Positions 24,545-34,860 of a stretch of 64,000 nucleotides of DNA are shown here, one piece after another. The translations under genes and the position numbers were made by a program. The stretch's first letter is position 1, and every line of letters begins with the position of its first letter. Origin of the DNA: Thermothielavioides terrestris NRRL 8126 (Eukaryota > Ascomycota > Sordariomycetes > Sordariales > Chaetomiaceae); the NCBI RefSeq assembly GCF_000226115.1, contig NC_016461.1, positions 4,092,001 through 4,156,000 of the forward strand, given 5' to 3'. The notes below the pieces were generated by a model. It had not been told where the DNA came from and did not search any database. It saw nothing but the letters and a program-made list of their open reading frames with translations.

Positions 24545-24582
24545 CGGAAATTAGGCTTGGCGGGACCTCTTTAACGTCTACT
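24545..24582 (-). repeat. Right terminal inverted repeat of the MULE
   Basis: Reverse complement starts AGTAGACGTTAAAGAGGTCC. The first bases can be explained as RIP of GGTGGACG, which is the form kept intact on the small element ending at 58511. Confidence 0.88.
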
Positions 24583-24590
24583 CCAATTCT
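24583..24590 (+). repeat. Right 8-bp target-site duplication (CCAATTCT)
   Basis: Identical to 18271-18278. Confidence 0.88.
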
Positions 24591-25720
24591 TCCTCCCGTA
24601 GCCACCGCGGCTCCTGACAGGCTGCCCTGTTCTTGTGTCCGCCTGCAGCTCCGATGGATGGGGCGCTGCCGCCCCTCCCCGGACTTTGCTCTTCGACCAC
24701 TGATGATAAATGGCCCAGCGTCTAACTAACAGCCGTTGCATTCTACCCGCCGAACCTGCACGCTTTTTACCGATCAATACCCAACGGCCCCGGCCCCGCG
24801 CAGTCCAAGACGCCATAGACGCCCGACGATGAGCACACCCTCCCAATAGGCGATGCCAGACGCGACGATTGGCCTGCTGTCGCATCGATGCCCAATCGCA
24901 AGCTCGGCGCAAAGGGTCGCTGGTGTCGGCGGAGTAGAGGACGTGCCTGGGGGGGAAGGTCTAGGGCGGGATGCGCATGCCTTCGTACCCTACGACGGGG
25001 CTCATGATCGGAGGATGGGTGGCCGTACTGGTCTCCGATGTAGGACTCTGGAGACCCTCTTGTCATCTTGTGGACGATCAAGAGGAGCATGCGCCCTTGT
25101 TGAGTGGCTGGCTATCCATTGCTCATCTCTTTGAGGTCTGCAGATCAAACAGCAGCGCTGGCCTCCACTCTCCAAGACGGGGCGTCCTGCGTATGCACCC
25201 ACAAATGGTGGTGACTGGGGAACTCTCTGGGGGATACAGTCGCCACGAGCAATTCGCGTGGACTCACGCCAGACCGCCCTGTTTTCTCTTTTTGAGAGAC
25301 TGGAGGAGCCGGGAAGTGGCCGGCTCCGCGTCGACCTAGCATTGACTGCTTACAGGTCGAGTGTATGTACAAGTTGCGCTCGTGGACAGGATCACGGCTT
25401 GTTCCTCTTGTTCTTGGAGATTTTACTCCGCACGGGGGTCCGTCAACAGTCGTCGATTCTTGGTCGCGTCACTTGTACTGTGTAACCGGGCTCGTCGACT
25501 CATCCCGCTGGGCTGGGCCAGGGACGTGTTGGGGTGACCCTTGGGCCGTTAAGCGCAGCTACTGCGTACATTGCAGACCCCACGTCCGCCGATAAGATAA
25601 GCCCCACTATCGCCGCCTTCGGGGCGATTTCTAAGCCAGACAGACCTCCATGACTGGAATATCTCTCCATGCTGAATCGCTGTTGACCGACCTCAGCTTG
25701 TTTTCGCTGCCGCTATCGCC
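24591..25720. other. Upstream region of nbp35
   Basis: GC-normal host DNA of 1.1 kb with no convincing gene. Before the transposon arrived it would have been continuous with the ecm11-like promoter. Confidence 0.45.
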
Positions 25721-26764
25721 ATGGCGCCGTCATTTGAAGAGCCAGAACCCGTCGAGGACGTGCTCACAAACCCTCTCAAGCAAAAGCCGCAGCTCGTGGC
25801 CCCCGAGCCAGAACACTGCCCAGGCCCGGAATCGCAGCAGGCCGGCACCGCCGACTCGTGCGCCGGTTGCCCCAACCAACAGATATGCGCCTCCGCCCCC
25901 AAGGGGTCCGACCCCGACATCCCGCTCATAACAGCACGCCTCGCCGGCGTCAAGCATAAGATCCTAGTCCTGAGCGGTAAGGGCGGCGTCGGCAAGAGCA
26001 CGCTCACGGTGCAGCTCGCGCGCGCGTTTGCCACCAACCCGGACATCAACGTCGGCGTCATGGACACGGACATCTGCGGGCCGAGCATCCCCAAGATGCT
26101 GCGGGTCGAGGACGAGACGGTGCACGTCAGCAGTACCGGCTGGACGCCCATCTGGATCGACAACCTGGCCGTCATGTCGATCCAGTTCATCCTGCCGAGC
26201 CGCGACGCCGCCGTGATCTGGCGCGGGCCCAAGAAGAACGGGCTGATCAAGAAGTTCCTCAAGGACGTCGAGTGGGGCGACCTCGACTTCCTGCTCGTGG
26301 ACACGCCGCCCGGCACGAGCGACGAGCACCTCAGCGTCAACACGTTCCTGCGGGAGAGCCACATCGCGGGCGCCGTGGTCGTGACGACGCCGCAGGAGGT
26401 GTCGCTGCTGGACGTGCGCAAGGAGATCGACTTCTGCCGCAAGGCGGGCATCCGGATCCTGGGCCTGGTCGAGAACATGTCGCTGTTCGTGTGCCCCAAG
26501 TGCACGCACGCGACCGAGATCTTCAAGGCGACCACCGGCGGCGGGCGCGCCCTGGCCGCCGAGATGGGCATCCCCTTCCTGGGCGCCGTGCCGCTCGACC
26601 CCAGGATAGGCATGTCGTGCGACCTGGGCGAGAGCTTCTTCGACGCGTTCCCGGACAGCCCGGCGTGCGCCGCGCTGAAGCAGGTGGTCAGGGGGCTGGC
26701 GCAGCAGCTCGGGCTGGACCCCGGGGAGGTGGTACCGGACGCGGATGCGGTGCGGGAGGGATAA
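25721..26764 (+). CDS. nbp35: Cytosolic Fe-S cluster assembly factor Nbp35
   Basis: An intronless 347-residue frame with the full signature of Nbp35 rather than Cfd1. An N-terminal cysteine motif CX13CX2CX5C lies at C33, C47, C50 and C56 and binds a structural 4Fe-4S cluster. The deviant Walker A GKGGVGKS is at 86-93, a DTPPGTSDEH block sits in the middle, and the CPKC pair (C258, C261) carries the bridging cluster. Nbp35 with Cfd1 forms the scaffold that builds 4Fe-4S clusters for cytosolic and nuclear apoproteins and is essential in yeast. The start is the ATG giving the usual short acidic N-terminus. Length and every key residue fit; no oddities seen. Confidence 0.97.
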   Translation: MAPSFEEPEPVEDVLTNPLKQKPQLVAPEPEHCPGPESQQAGTADSCAGCPNQQICASAPKGSDPDIPLITARLAGVKHKILVLSGKGGVGKSTLTVQLARAFATNPDINVGVMDTDICGPSIPKMLRVEDETVHVSSTGWTPIWIDNLAVMSIQFILPSRDAAVIWRGPKKNGLIKKFLKDVEWGDLDFLLVDTPPGTSDEHLSVNTFLRESHIAGAVVVTTPQEVSLLDVRKEIDFCRKAGIRILGLVENMSLFVCPKCTHATEIFKATTGGGRALAAEMGIPFLGAVPLDPRIGMSCDLGESFFDAFPDSPACAALKQVVRGLAQQLGLDPGEVVPDADAVREG

Positions 26765-26974
26765 TACACCGGTGACCCGCATGCTTGGATGTAGCATACG
26801 ACTTGGACTTACACCGGCGAAATGCGATAGGAATATCATGAATCATAATCTCCAGACCCCATCCTCCTCCGATAACCCTTTCCTCGATCGTTAACCTTAT
26901 TTTCCTCCCTATCCTCCCGCCCCTCCACCACAACCATCCTTCGAAATACATCCCCCCCCACCCCAGTTCAAGCC

Positions 26975-27711
26975 TCAAGCAGCGCCCAGCTTTTTGGGCA
27001 GCTCCTCCAGCTCCTCGGCGCTCTCGAGGTCGATGATGCGTGTCACCTCGCTCGTGTTGCGCATCAGTTCCTTCGCGCCCGCGTACAGCATGCGCAGCTC
27101 GTTGTTGCACGTCGTCGGCAGGTAGTACAGCATCACGTAGGGCACCGACAGCCGGCCCGAGGGCTGTTATGAGACGCGGCAACGGCGGGTTGTTAACAAG
27201 CTAATCCCCGGCAAGCAGGTAGGCAGACAGGCAGGCAGTAGAGGAGGAAGAGGGGAAACGGACCAGCGTCAACGGGTAGCTCAGCAGCACGAACCGCGGC
27301 GAGTGGTCCGGCAGGTCGTCGGCCAGCTCCTCGAGCGACCTGTACACGGTTGCGTCGTCGTCCTGGCGGATTTCCTTGGTTTGCTTATCGATCAGGTCTG
27401 AGCCAGCGGGGTTAGCATTTGCTTCGGATGACCTGAACTTAGTTGGTTCCCCTTTCCCGGAAGAAAACGGCGGAGCGCGTGGGCAGAGCAAGGTTGAGTC
27501 GCAAGCCAGCGCAGCGAGACAACATACATACAGATGACGGCTTGCGGACTGTTGGACCGCGATGTGCCGAGGCGGAACTTGCGCAGGTGGTCCTTGGTCT
27601 CTTGCGAGAAGGTGTATAGCCTTGCTTCGGAGCTCTGGCAACAGCGGGTGAGCTCGGCAAGGGGGGGGGAGGGGGGAGAGAGGTCGTCGGGAGGGCGGAG
27701 CGGCTTACCAT
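26975..27711 (-). CDS. Glia maturation factor-like ADF-homology protein (Gmf1/Aim7 type)
   Basis: Four coding exons: 27709-27711, 27532-27634, 27264-27397 and 26975-27163, giving 142 residues. The first coding exon is only the ATG, directly followed by GTAAGC. The protein starts MSSEARLYTFSQETKDHLRK and carries a single ADF-H fold with VIYLIDKQTKEI, PRFVLLSYPLTL and a SVPYVMLYYLPTTCNNELRMLYAG block typical of GMF. GMF binds Arp2/3, not actin, and debranches filaments at cortical actin patches. Length equals that of fungal GMF (about 140). It is divergent from the molybdopterin-binding-domain gene with 360 bp between the two starts. Cofilin is excluded by the missing F-actin-binding long helix pattern and by the MLYAGAKE segment. 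Confidence 0.9.
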
Positions 27712-28071
27712 GATGGGCGATCTGGTTTGGGGTACTCCTCGGGATTCCACGCTTAACCTTTTGTATACGATGAAGCAGCTGGTCGCAAACCGTGAAGTGA
27801 ATGCAGCTTCACGAAGTCGCAGTCAGATCAAAGGTGGGGTGGTTTCTGCTGAGATGCCCCGCACCGAACACTAATCCACACAGGTTCTCAACGCTCTCCC
27901 TCAACAGCCCCACATACCTGTGGTTAACTGCGGAGGAGCTGCCTACCTGACCTTGACGGGCCGGTTAACGGTACCTCAGCTGCAGCGCTTCCCGTCTCTC
28001 AGCCGTGTCATTGCTTACGCTTCCCGGGCGTGTGTGCCTCTGCCTGCCTAGGTACATAGGTAGCCGGTCTC
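27712..28071. promoter_or_regulatory. Divergent promoter between the GMF-like and molybdopterin-binding-domain genes
   Basis: 360 bp separate two start codons pointing away from each other, so both promoters must lie here. No specific factor site is assigned. Confidence 0.6.
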
Positions 28072-29526
28072 ATGTTCTCTCGCTTATCCCAAGTGGCACG
28101 CCATCTCTCGCGACCGCTGCCTAATCTCGCCCACTCATCGTCCGCCGCAGCATCCGGGATCTCCAGAATGACGAGCGTAAACAGCGCTGGCGACCCATCA
28201 GGGGCCGGGGCACGGAAAATCCACACGGCAGCGTGTCTGATTATTGGCAACGAGGTCCTGGGCGGAAAGGCAGGTTTATGACACCTGGGTAGAAGCGCGG
28301 CTGACTTGCCGAGCCTCAGGCTGACCGCCGGTTGCTGTAGACCAAGGACGTGAGCAAACCAGAGAGACCCTCACTACGTTGAGTACGGAAACTCATGATG
28401 GGGGGGTAGACAAATTCCCATTATTTTGCCAAATGGTGCTTTAACTTGGGAATCGTAGGCCATCTCCTTTCCTCCCTATTTTGATAGAGCCTCCACGTTG
28501 ACGCAGGCCGCCAGATCCTGAAGAGGGTCGAAGTCATCGAAGATGACGAGTCCGAGATTATGGAGGCGGTCCGCCGCATGAGCAACCGCTACGACATGGT
28601 GGTAACAAGGTGTGTCATGTACTCCCGGGAATATCACCGCAGTGACTCGTGCTAAGAGAACCCCCCTAGCGGCGGAATTGGGCCGACGTAGGTCTCATTG
28701 TCCCTCTTTTGCATTGGAGGTCACTGGCAGCTCAACCCGTCCAGCCACGACGACATCACGTACAGGTCCATAGCCAAGGCCTTCAATCTCCCGCTCGTCC
28801 TCCACAAGGAGGCCTTCGCCCTCATGAAGCAGCTGTCCAAGCCCCACCCGAACCAGCCCAACTTCAACTGGGACGAGGACTCGCCGGCGCTGCGGGCGAA
28901 GCTGAGGATGGTGGAGCTTCCTACCGACGCCAGCCGGCCGCTGGATGAACAATTCCTCTTCCCCTGCAAGGATATGTGGGTGCCCGTGGCCGTGGTGAAC
29001 GGCAATGTGCACATCCTCCCCGGCGTGCCGAAGCTCTGTGAGTAATAGCTTGGCTCGCCTCATTGCTCACTGGGGGGTGGCGCTGACGGGGTAAAACACA
29101 TTGCAGTCGAGAAGCTGCTCGACGGGCTGACGCCGTACATCCTGCCGCGGCTGGCGGACCCCGAGGGCAGAGGCATCGCGCGAGTTATCATCTCGACGCC
29201 GCTGCCCGAGAGCGCCGTCGCTGCCTACCTGGCTGAGCTCGCCGAGAGGGTGGAGCCCAAGGGCGTCAAAGTCGGCAGCTACCCGCGGTGGGGCAAGAAG
29301 AGGAACACCGTGACGCTGGTCGGGAGGTATGCCTCCACGAGTCCTCCCTTTCTAGTTCTGCCTTTCCCCCTTTTCGTTCGGAGTTGCCTGCTGCCCATTC
29401 AGAACTGACATGTCGTGCAGAGATAAGGCATATCTGGAGAGCATCGCACCAGAGGTGGTCCACTATGTCAAAGGTCGGCTGGTGAAGGTCGAGGGGGAGG
29501 ATGATGAGGACGAGGGTGCGTTCTGA
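28072..29526 (+). CDS. Molybdopterin-binding (MoaB/CinA/FLAD1 N-terminal-like) domain protein, probably mitochondrial
   Basis: Eight exons by homology-guided splicing: 28072-28269, 28341-28349, 28410-28454, 28515-28609, 28670-28687, 28745-29037, 29107-29326 and 29421-29526, in frame throughout, 327 residues. Exon 1 ends GGAAAG|GCAGGT, a GC donor, and exon 2 is a 9-nt microexon coding TKD; together they restore NEVLGGK-TKD-TNSHYFAKWCF. The core motif SGGIGPTHDD is split over three exons. The first 33 residues are Arg/Ser-rich without acids, like a mitochondrial presequence. The fold is that of MoaB/MogA, CinA and the N-terminal part of human FLAD1; in stand-alone fungal proteins the activity (FAD or nucleotide hydrolysis) is not settled. 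It ends with an acidic tail. The domain call is firm; function is open. Confidence 0.88.
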
Positions 29527-32447
29527 CGGATTCGGCTCTCGCCTATTCAATGTGACAAGCCTCTTCTCTGATTGTTTGTATCTACATCGTACTGTACGCA
29601 GTATGTAGTGCGTGGTCCTGCAAGCGAGCCCCGGGGCTTCCGGCGCGTTGAGTGCGCAACAGACGAGTCTCAAATGACAAACCGGGGAGAGAGAATGGTA
29701 CTTTCCCCTTTGGGGTGGGCGCAGTAAGGGTTGCTGCAGGCTGCATATTCCAGGTACCCTTCTAGAAGAGGCCGATGACTTGTCGGTCGGAATAGGGGGC
29801 GGCACCATGTTTCTGTCCTGGGATTTCGGGCCCCGTCCCTTCAGTGGAGAATGGAAGCGAGATGTCTCTCCGAGCCGGCGTGTCGGTAACTTACCCCTGA
29901 AGATGGTTTCAATTCCATCGCGTTGCGGTGGCACTCTTGGCGCACGAAATCGAAGGCTAAAAGCGAAGGCTAGCTGCTTCGAACGCCCCACCTCCCTTAT
30001 CTGCTGTGGGTACCGAGGTGCGAAGCTAAGCTCCAAGACCAGCAATTGGTTCAAGCTTCACCCGACCTCAGGAAGTTCATGATGCCATTTCGGTATGTTG
30101 GTGAAACCATGTCTTGCAATCGAGAAGCACTGTCCCTCTTGGACCGCTCTCAGCTACCCGTCTTCTACCGAGGATAGGTAGGGGAGAAAAGGGGGACAAG
30201 CGTAACATACCCCACGATCTGCCCGGAAAGTAGCAATATCAGATGTGGAGAAGCCCAATCCCAAAACTTCCCGATGGCGTCCCCTGTTCCTCAAACTCGA
30301 CCCACAATATCGCACCCGCCATTAATCCGCCGTCTATGTACACAACACTAGCCAAACCCGTGCTGTGTCCGCCCAACGCTGCCGCAGGCATCGAGCCGGG
30401 AATTGCTGATGCAGTGATGCAGAGAATTGCATTCGTGTCGCGTCCGGTGGCCGGAGATGACCTGCGGGACGGCGAGTCGCACCCGACCTAGCGCCTGACT
30501 CGAAGTTGATTCTCCAAGTGATCTGCGCAGTGACCAGCCGACCCGCCTCCACGCTCGCTCCGCTGGGCCGGCACACGTGCTAAAGGGAGCACCCTTCGTC
30601 ATCTCTCGTCGCTAACTACCCTCAGCGCTGCTCCACTTGGCCACATAGCTGGCAATGTAGTGTACTGTGTAATGGGCAGGTGGTTCCATCCCAAGTTGCT
30701 TCTTTCATCAACCAAAAGAAAGCCTAGAGAGCTGTTTGCCCTTCAAAGCTGCCAACATCTTCCCCCAAGTTGGGCGTCTCTCGGCTGAGTACGGAGTACT
30801 GTACATATGCCGGTCTTACCGTCTGTTCCGCACTCGAGCTTTGCGGCACAGGCAACGGTGGAAGCCACAGTTTGGTGACATTGATTCTGGCCTGAGACAG
30901 CTGGGCCGCTGAGTTGATGGGAACAGGCTCGGTGTTGCATGGCAGGCACTGGAAAAAGAACATAACGTTAGACTCCTTGCCAAGTTGTCGTCAGCCTCAC
31001 CCACCGTTGTGCATTTGAGCTGCGGCGTTCTTTGTGGATGACCTCCTACGTCCAGCGGGGTCGGAACCATCCACGGCTTGGCTTGGCTTCTCTGTGCAGC
31101 CTGCAGCGTGCAGCGAGGCGGGTGGTCAGGACCGCTCATGCATCCGTGCCTGGCATGCCTAGAAGCTAGGTAGTTAGCTACACTACTTGATTGCTCGCAC
31201 TAAGGTAGTAGGTTAGAGGTGAGCAGATGGCATCACAGTGGGAGAAATGCCCATTCAAGTCGGCCACCACTCTTCCTGTCGACCTGATTGTGTGTATCCA
31301 TAACAGGCCACCGCAACATCTCGCTCAGAGAGCTCTCACCATTTGCAGGGAAGATGCTTGCTCGAGTTCTGCTTTCGACACCGGCCATCCTCTCCACATA
31401 AATACACAGTACACCTTCAATCACGGACCAGGGCGCTTGTGACGCGGTTGTGGAGGGGAGCTGGCATCTACAAAGCAGCTGTGAATCGGAGCCTCGAGAA
31501 ATGTCGTCGTGGAAAGACAGGCCTGACGGGTGAACGTTGCTTTCCCTAGGCCTTGAGCCACCTCAAAGCCATGTCTTTGAGAGGGTCAGAACATGGCAAG
31601 AAACATGAAGCTTTCGTTCGGTCTGCCACCGTGCGAGCAACACGGCGGCCAATTTGAACTGTCACCCCCAAAGCGGACAAGGCGGGCAGACGGGCCCAAT
31701 CGGCAGGTCCGGTGCGTTTCCTGGTTGTCCACCCCCAATTCACTGTGTGCGTAGCGGCGCGAGCCCGCCCCCCATTTGCCAATCACAAAGGGGGCAGGCC
31801 TAACTAACCCACAGCGGTCCCCAGAGACGGCACACGGACCTTCTTCTCGCTCCCAGGCCTTTGCCTGCTTCTTCTTCTCGCCCAAGCCTCCGAACCTTGA
31901 CCTTTCCCAGGCCTGTGTGCTGCGAGTTCCTTCCGACCTGCCTGCCACAGTGCAATTTCAGGGTATTTCTCGGCCAGTTCTCCGTCCTTCTTCCTTCTCC
32001 TCGCTCGATCCTGGGCCGATTGAGAGACTTTGCCGGGACGCCGCGCGTCGCTCGTCGATTCACCAGCAGCCCGCCAGATTCTCGCGAGCTTCCGAGCTGC
32101 TCAACGCAGAGTAACGCCAGGCCGGCCTCTCCTGTCTTCCCCTCCCTCCTCGAGAGTGGTCCAGACCCCCCCAAGGGTTCGCGTCGTCCAGTGAAGTTCA
32201 CCCGCGCATCGCGCCATCTTTCTTTCTTTGGATCACCTGCCTTCGCAACGTCGGCTCCAGGATCCCCCTTCCATCGCGCTTCGCGAACGCACCGATCCTG
32301 TGCGGTTGCCGAGTTGACCCCGTCATCCGGAGCTGTCTCCCTTGTCTCAGAGCGTCCCGCAGCCTTTCAATTGCAGCTCGGGAGCTTCGATCCGATTGAC
32401 GTTTCCTCCCTCTCCTTTTCGCACTTTTCTCACATTCAGCCACAACG
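29527..32447. other. Long intergenic region and 5' leader of the ras gene
   Basis: About 2.9 kb with no protein family recognised on either strand. The last 600 bp (about 31850-32440) are strongly CT-rich and look like promoter plus long 5' UTR of the ras gene, as is common for fungal signalling genes. Short frames there could act as upstream ORFs. Confidence 0.5.
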
Positions 32448-33374
32448 ATGGCCTCCAAGGTTTGTTTTTTCCCCTGACCCGACTGACCAGCCGACGCCGA
32501 TCAAGGTCGCGCCATTCTTCGCGCATGCACTCCTCCCCCATTCCCGCTGGGCATTTCCTTTCGCTGACGCCCGCCTGTGTGCACGCTGCAGTTCACGCGA
32601 GAATATAAGCTGGTGGTGGTCGGCGGTGGTGGCGTCGGCAAGTCCTGCCTTACCATTCAGCTGATTCAATCGCATTTCGTCGACGAATATGACCCGACCA
32701 TTGAGGGTGCGCGATCCTCCCTGTTCCTGCATCCGATCTGTGCTTGCGGCGATCGCGATTGGCTGACCCCGTCCTGCGCGCAGACTCGTACCGGAAGCAG
32801 TGCATCGTCGACGATGAGGTGGCGCTGCTGGACGTGCTAGACACGGCGGGTCAGGAGGAGTACTCGGCGATGCGGGAGCAGTACATGCGCACCGGCGAGG
32901 GCTTCCTGCTTGTCTATTCGATCACGTCGCGGGAGAGCTTTGAAGAGATCAGGACTTTCCAACAGCAGATCCTGCGAGTCAAGGACAAGGACGCGTTTCC
33001 CATGGTGGTGGTTGGCAACAAGCTTGACTTGGCGAGCGAGCGCAAGGTCTCGGTCGAAGGTATGTCAGATTGCCGGAAAGGGGGGTAGGTAGCCTGCCTG
33101 GTGCGCCTTGCTGACCCACGCGGAACGTGCAGAGGGCAGAATGCTGGCGGAGGAGTTCAAGTGCAAGTTCCTCGAGACGTCAGCCAAGACCAACACCAAT
33201 GTGGAGCAGGCCTTCTACGAGGTCGTGCGGGCGATCAGGAGATACAACCGCGAGATGCAGGGTGGGCCGGCCGCGGCAGGCGGTCTCGCGCACAACGCCG
33301 GCGGCATGGGCAAGATGGACATGGCCGACGAGGACACCGAGGCCGGTTGCTGCTCCAAGTGCGTTCTGATGTGA
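32448..33374 (+). CDS. ras-1: Ras small GTPase (Neurospora ras-1 type)
   Basis: Four exons: 32448-32459 (only MASK), 32592-32706, 32784-33059 and 33133-33374; 214 residues. All guanine-nucleotide motifs are present: P-loop GGGGVGKS (15-22), switch I YDPTIEDSYRK, switch [16 protein letters not shown] and ETSAK. The C-terminus is Gly/Ala-rich and ends [13 protein letters not shown] is a CAAX box for farnesylation and the upstream cysteines are palmitoylation candidates. The MASKF start and CCxKC tail place it with Neurospora RAS-1 rather than RAS-2 or the Rap/Krev group. It is expected at the plasma membrane, controlling growth, cAMP and MAPK output and, in Neurospora, conidiation-rhythm visibility (the band allele). 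Position 16 is Gly where mammalian Ras has Ala11, normal for fungi. Confidence 0.95.
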
Positions 33375-34860
33375 AGGGCAGGAAAAGGAAACCAATCGTT
33401 TGGAACTTTTGCTGTCTGCCGGCGGAGAAATGGCCCTCCCACGGTACCTCGACCTCCGGGGCGTGAGGAATGGAGGAAAGGTCAGTGCTTGTACATTGGA
33501 GGGGTTGATGGCGAAGTGGTGCGGTGCCTTGGATCTTGGGGTGTGTTCTGCCCTGCACACGAGTCACGGCGGGAACATTTTGCATGGGCTGGGTGTTGGC
33601 TTGCTCTTCCAGGCTGGGCCAGTCACTGCGCTGCCGGGCACCCGAGGCAAGGCGCGACAACAGTTTGCCAAGCGCAAAGCATGCGCTCAAGGCGAACCGA
33701 TGGGCGGCAACGGCTGCCCGTTTGGAATTTTCTCTTTGGGAGTTGGTGAACTAGACACATCGGTTCACTAGGGCTCCTCTCAGAACTTGTAATTCATCTT
33801 CTTTTTTTTTTTTTTTTTTTTTGTTGACGGTCAGCCCTCTGCTCGGTCCTGCGGATTGTTTCACACTTGCAAAGGCCCGCTTGCGTGTTTCCAGCTCCAT
33901 TGAGCCTTTGTAGAACCAAGACGACGTCACGGAAGCAAGCAGGCCAGCAATCGTGTCGGCGCAGCTCCGGTATCAATCGGACAACCGCCAAGCTGCCGGT
34001 ACCGGTGCCAGTGCCGGTGCGGGAAACCAACAGCATAAGACGTGCATCGATGCTACTGTGGCCCACTGTATCGCATCCTCGGTATAACATCCTCGCTATG
34101 TTTTCTAGAAACATCTCTGCCGGCATCCATGGGAGGCCAGGTTACACGAGCAGTCAGCCACGTCTGGAATCCATCTCGGCTTCTATTTCTCCCTCCAACA
34201 CCACCCTCAGGTCTGTGTGTGCCGCAGCGGAACCGAGAATCTGTCAGTTGCAGGCGGCAAAGCAGCGTAAGCCATCTACGAGACTGGCTAGCTCGGACAG
34301 AACGGAGAGGGAGAAGGTGCTCGTACGCAGCGGACCTGTAGTCAACCGGCGTATTCGACAACGTCAGCCGCAGCCGCCTGCCGCAGCCCGCTTACCGCCC
34401 CGCCACTGGGGGCTGGTGTCAGAGTTATTGATTTCTTGCAGCCGTTACGAGATCTGCAGTCAGCTGCGGTGGCACAGCGAGGGTTCACCGCATGGCCGAT
34501 GACGCAACATGACACAGCAGCCTGACGGGCAATAGTGTACGGGTAGTTTCAAGTTGCAGTGGATCAAGATTCGGATTGCGACTGGGAAGGGAGTACAGAA
34601 TACGGATTATGGAATAGTGTTATCCGATTCGAGCGCATCCGCCCCCCATTTCGATCCGCTCCTTGTTTCGATCTGACACGGGCCGCCGCCCAGGCTCCAC
34701 CTCCGCCGATCGATAAACCGGGCCGGCGCCCGGCCAAACGCGGTTGGATCGACGCCCCGAGTTTTGCGGCGGCACAACCTAAAATCGACTTCAGGGCAGG
34801 CCGAGACATATCTCATAAAAAAACAAAACCAAAAAAAGCCCCAACGACTAGTGTAACCCA
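33375..34860. other. Intergenic region with a 21-bp T run
   Basis: Holds the ras 3' UTR and the upstream region of the OTU-like gene. A T21 homopolymer lies at 33802-33822. No gene is supported. Confidence 0.5.

Larger units (their letters stand above)
18279..24582 (-). mobile_element. RIP-mutated Mutator-like (MULE) DNA transposon, 6.3 kb
   Basis: Terminal inverted repeats of about 38 bp start GGT(C/G)G(T/A)CGTTAAAG and continue AGGTCCCGCYAAG...; the right copy differs from the left mainly by transitions. Perfect 8-bp duplications flank them. The interior is extremely TA-rich with no open frame. Reading the minus strand through stops near 22.2-22.6 kb gives IDTIYKTTYSG (22.54 kb) and, about 65 codons on, YIIIDDS (22.35 kb), which resembles the two acidic blocks of a MULE transposase (DSTYKTN ... 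IITD). Eight to nine bp duplications fit MULE; hAT also makes 8 bp, but the protein blocks look less like hAT. It sits between the divergent ecm11-like and nbp35 genes. Confidence 0.82.

Noticed and set aside
18279..24582. hAT superfamily assignment on the basis of the 8-bp duplication
   Set aside because: Decayed protein blocks fit a MULE transposase better and no hAT dimerisation motif could be seen; kept only as an alternative.
29266..30054. Minus-strand open frame of 262 codons
   Set aside because: Overlaps the last exons of the molybdopterin-binding-domain gene, begins at a poor start, and has no motif or codon bias.
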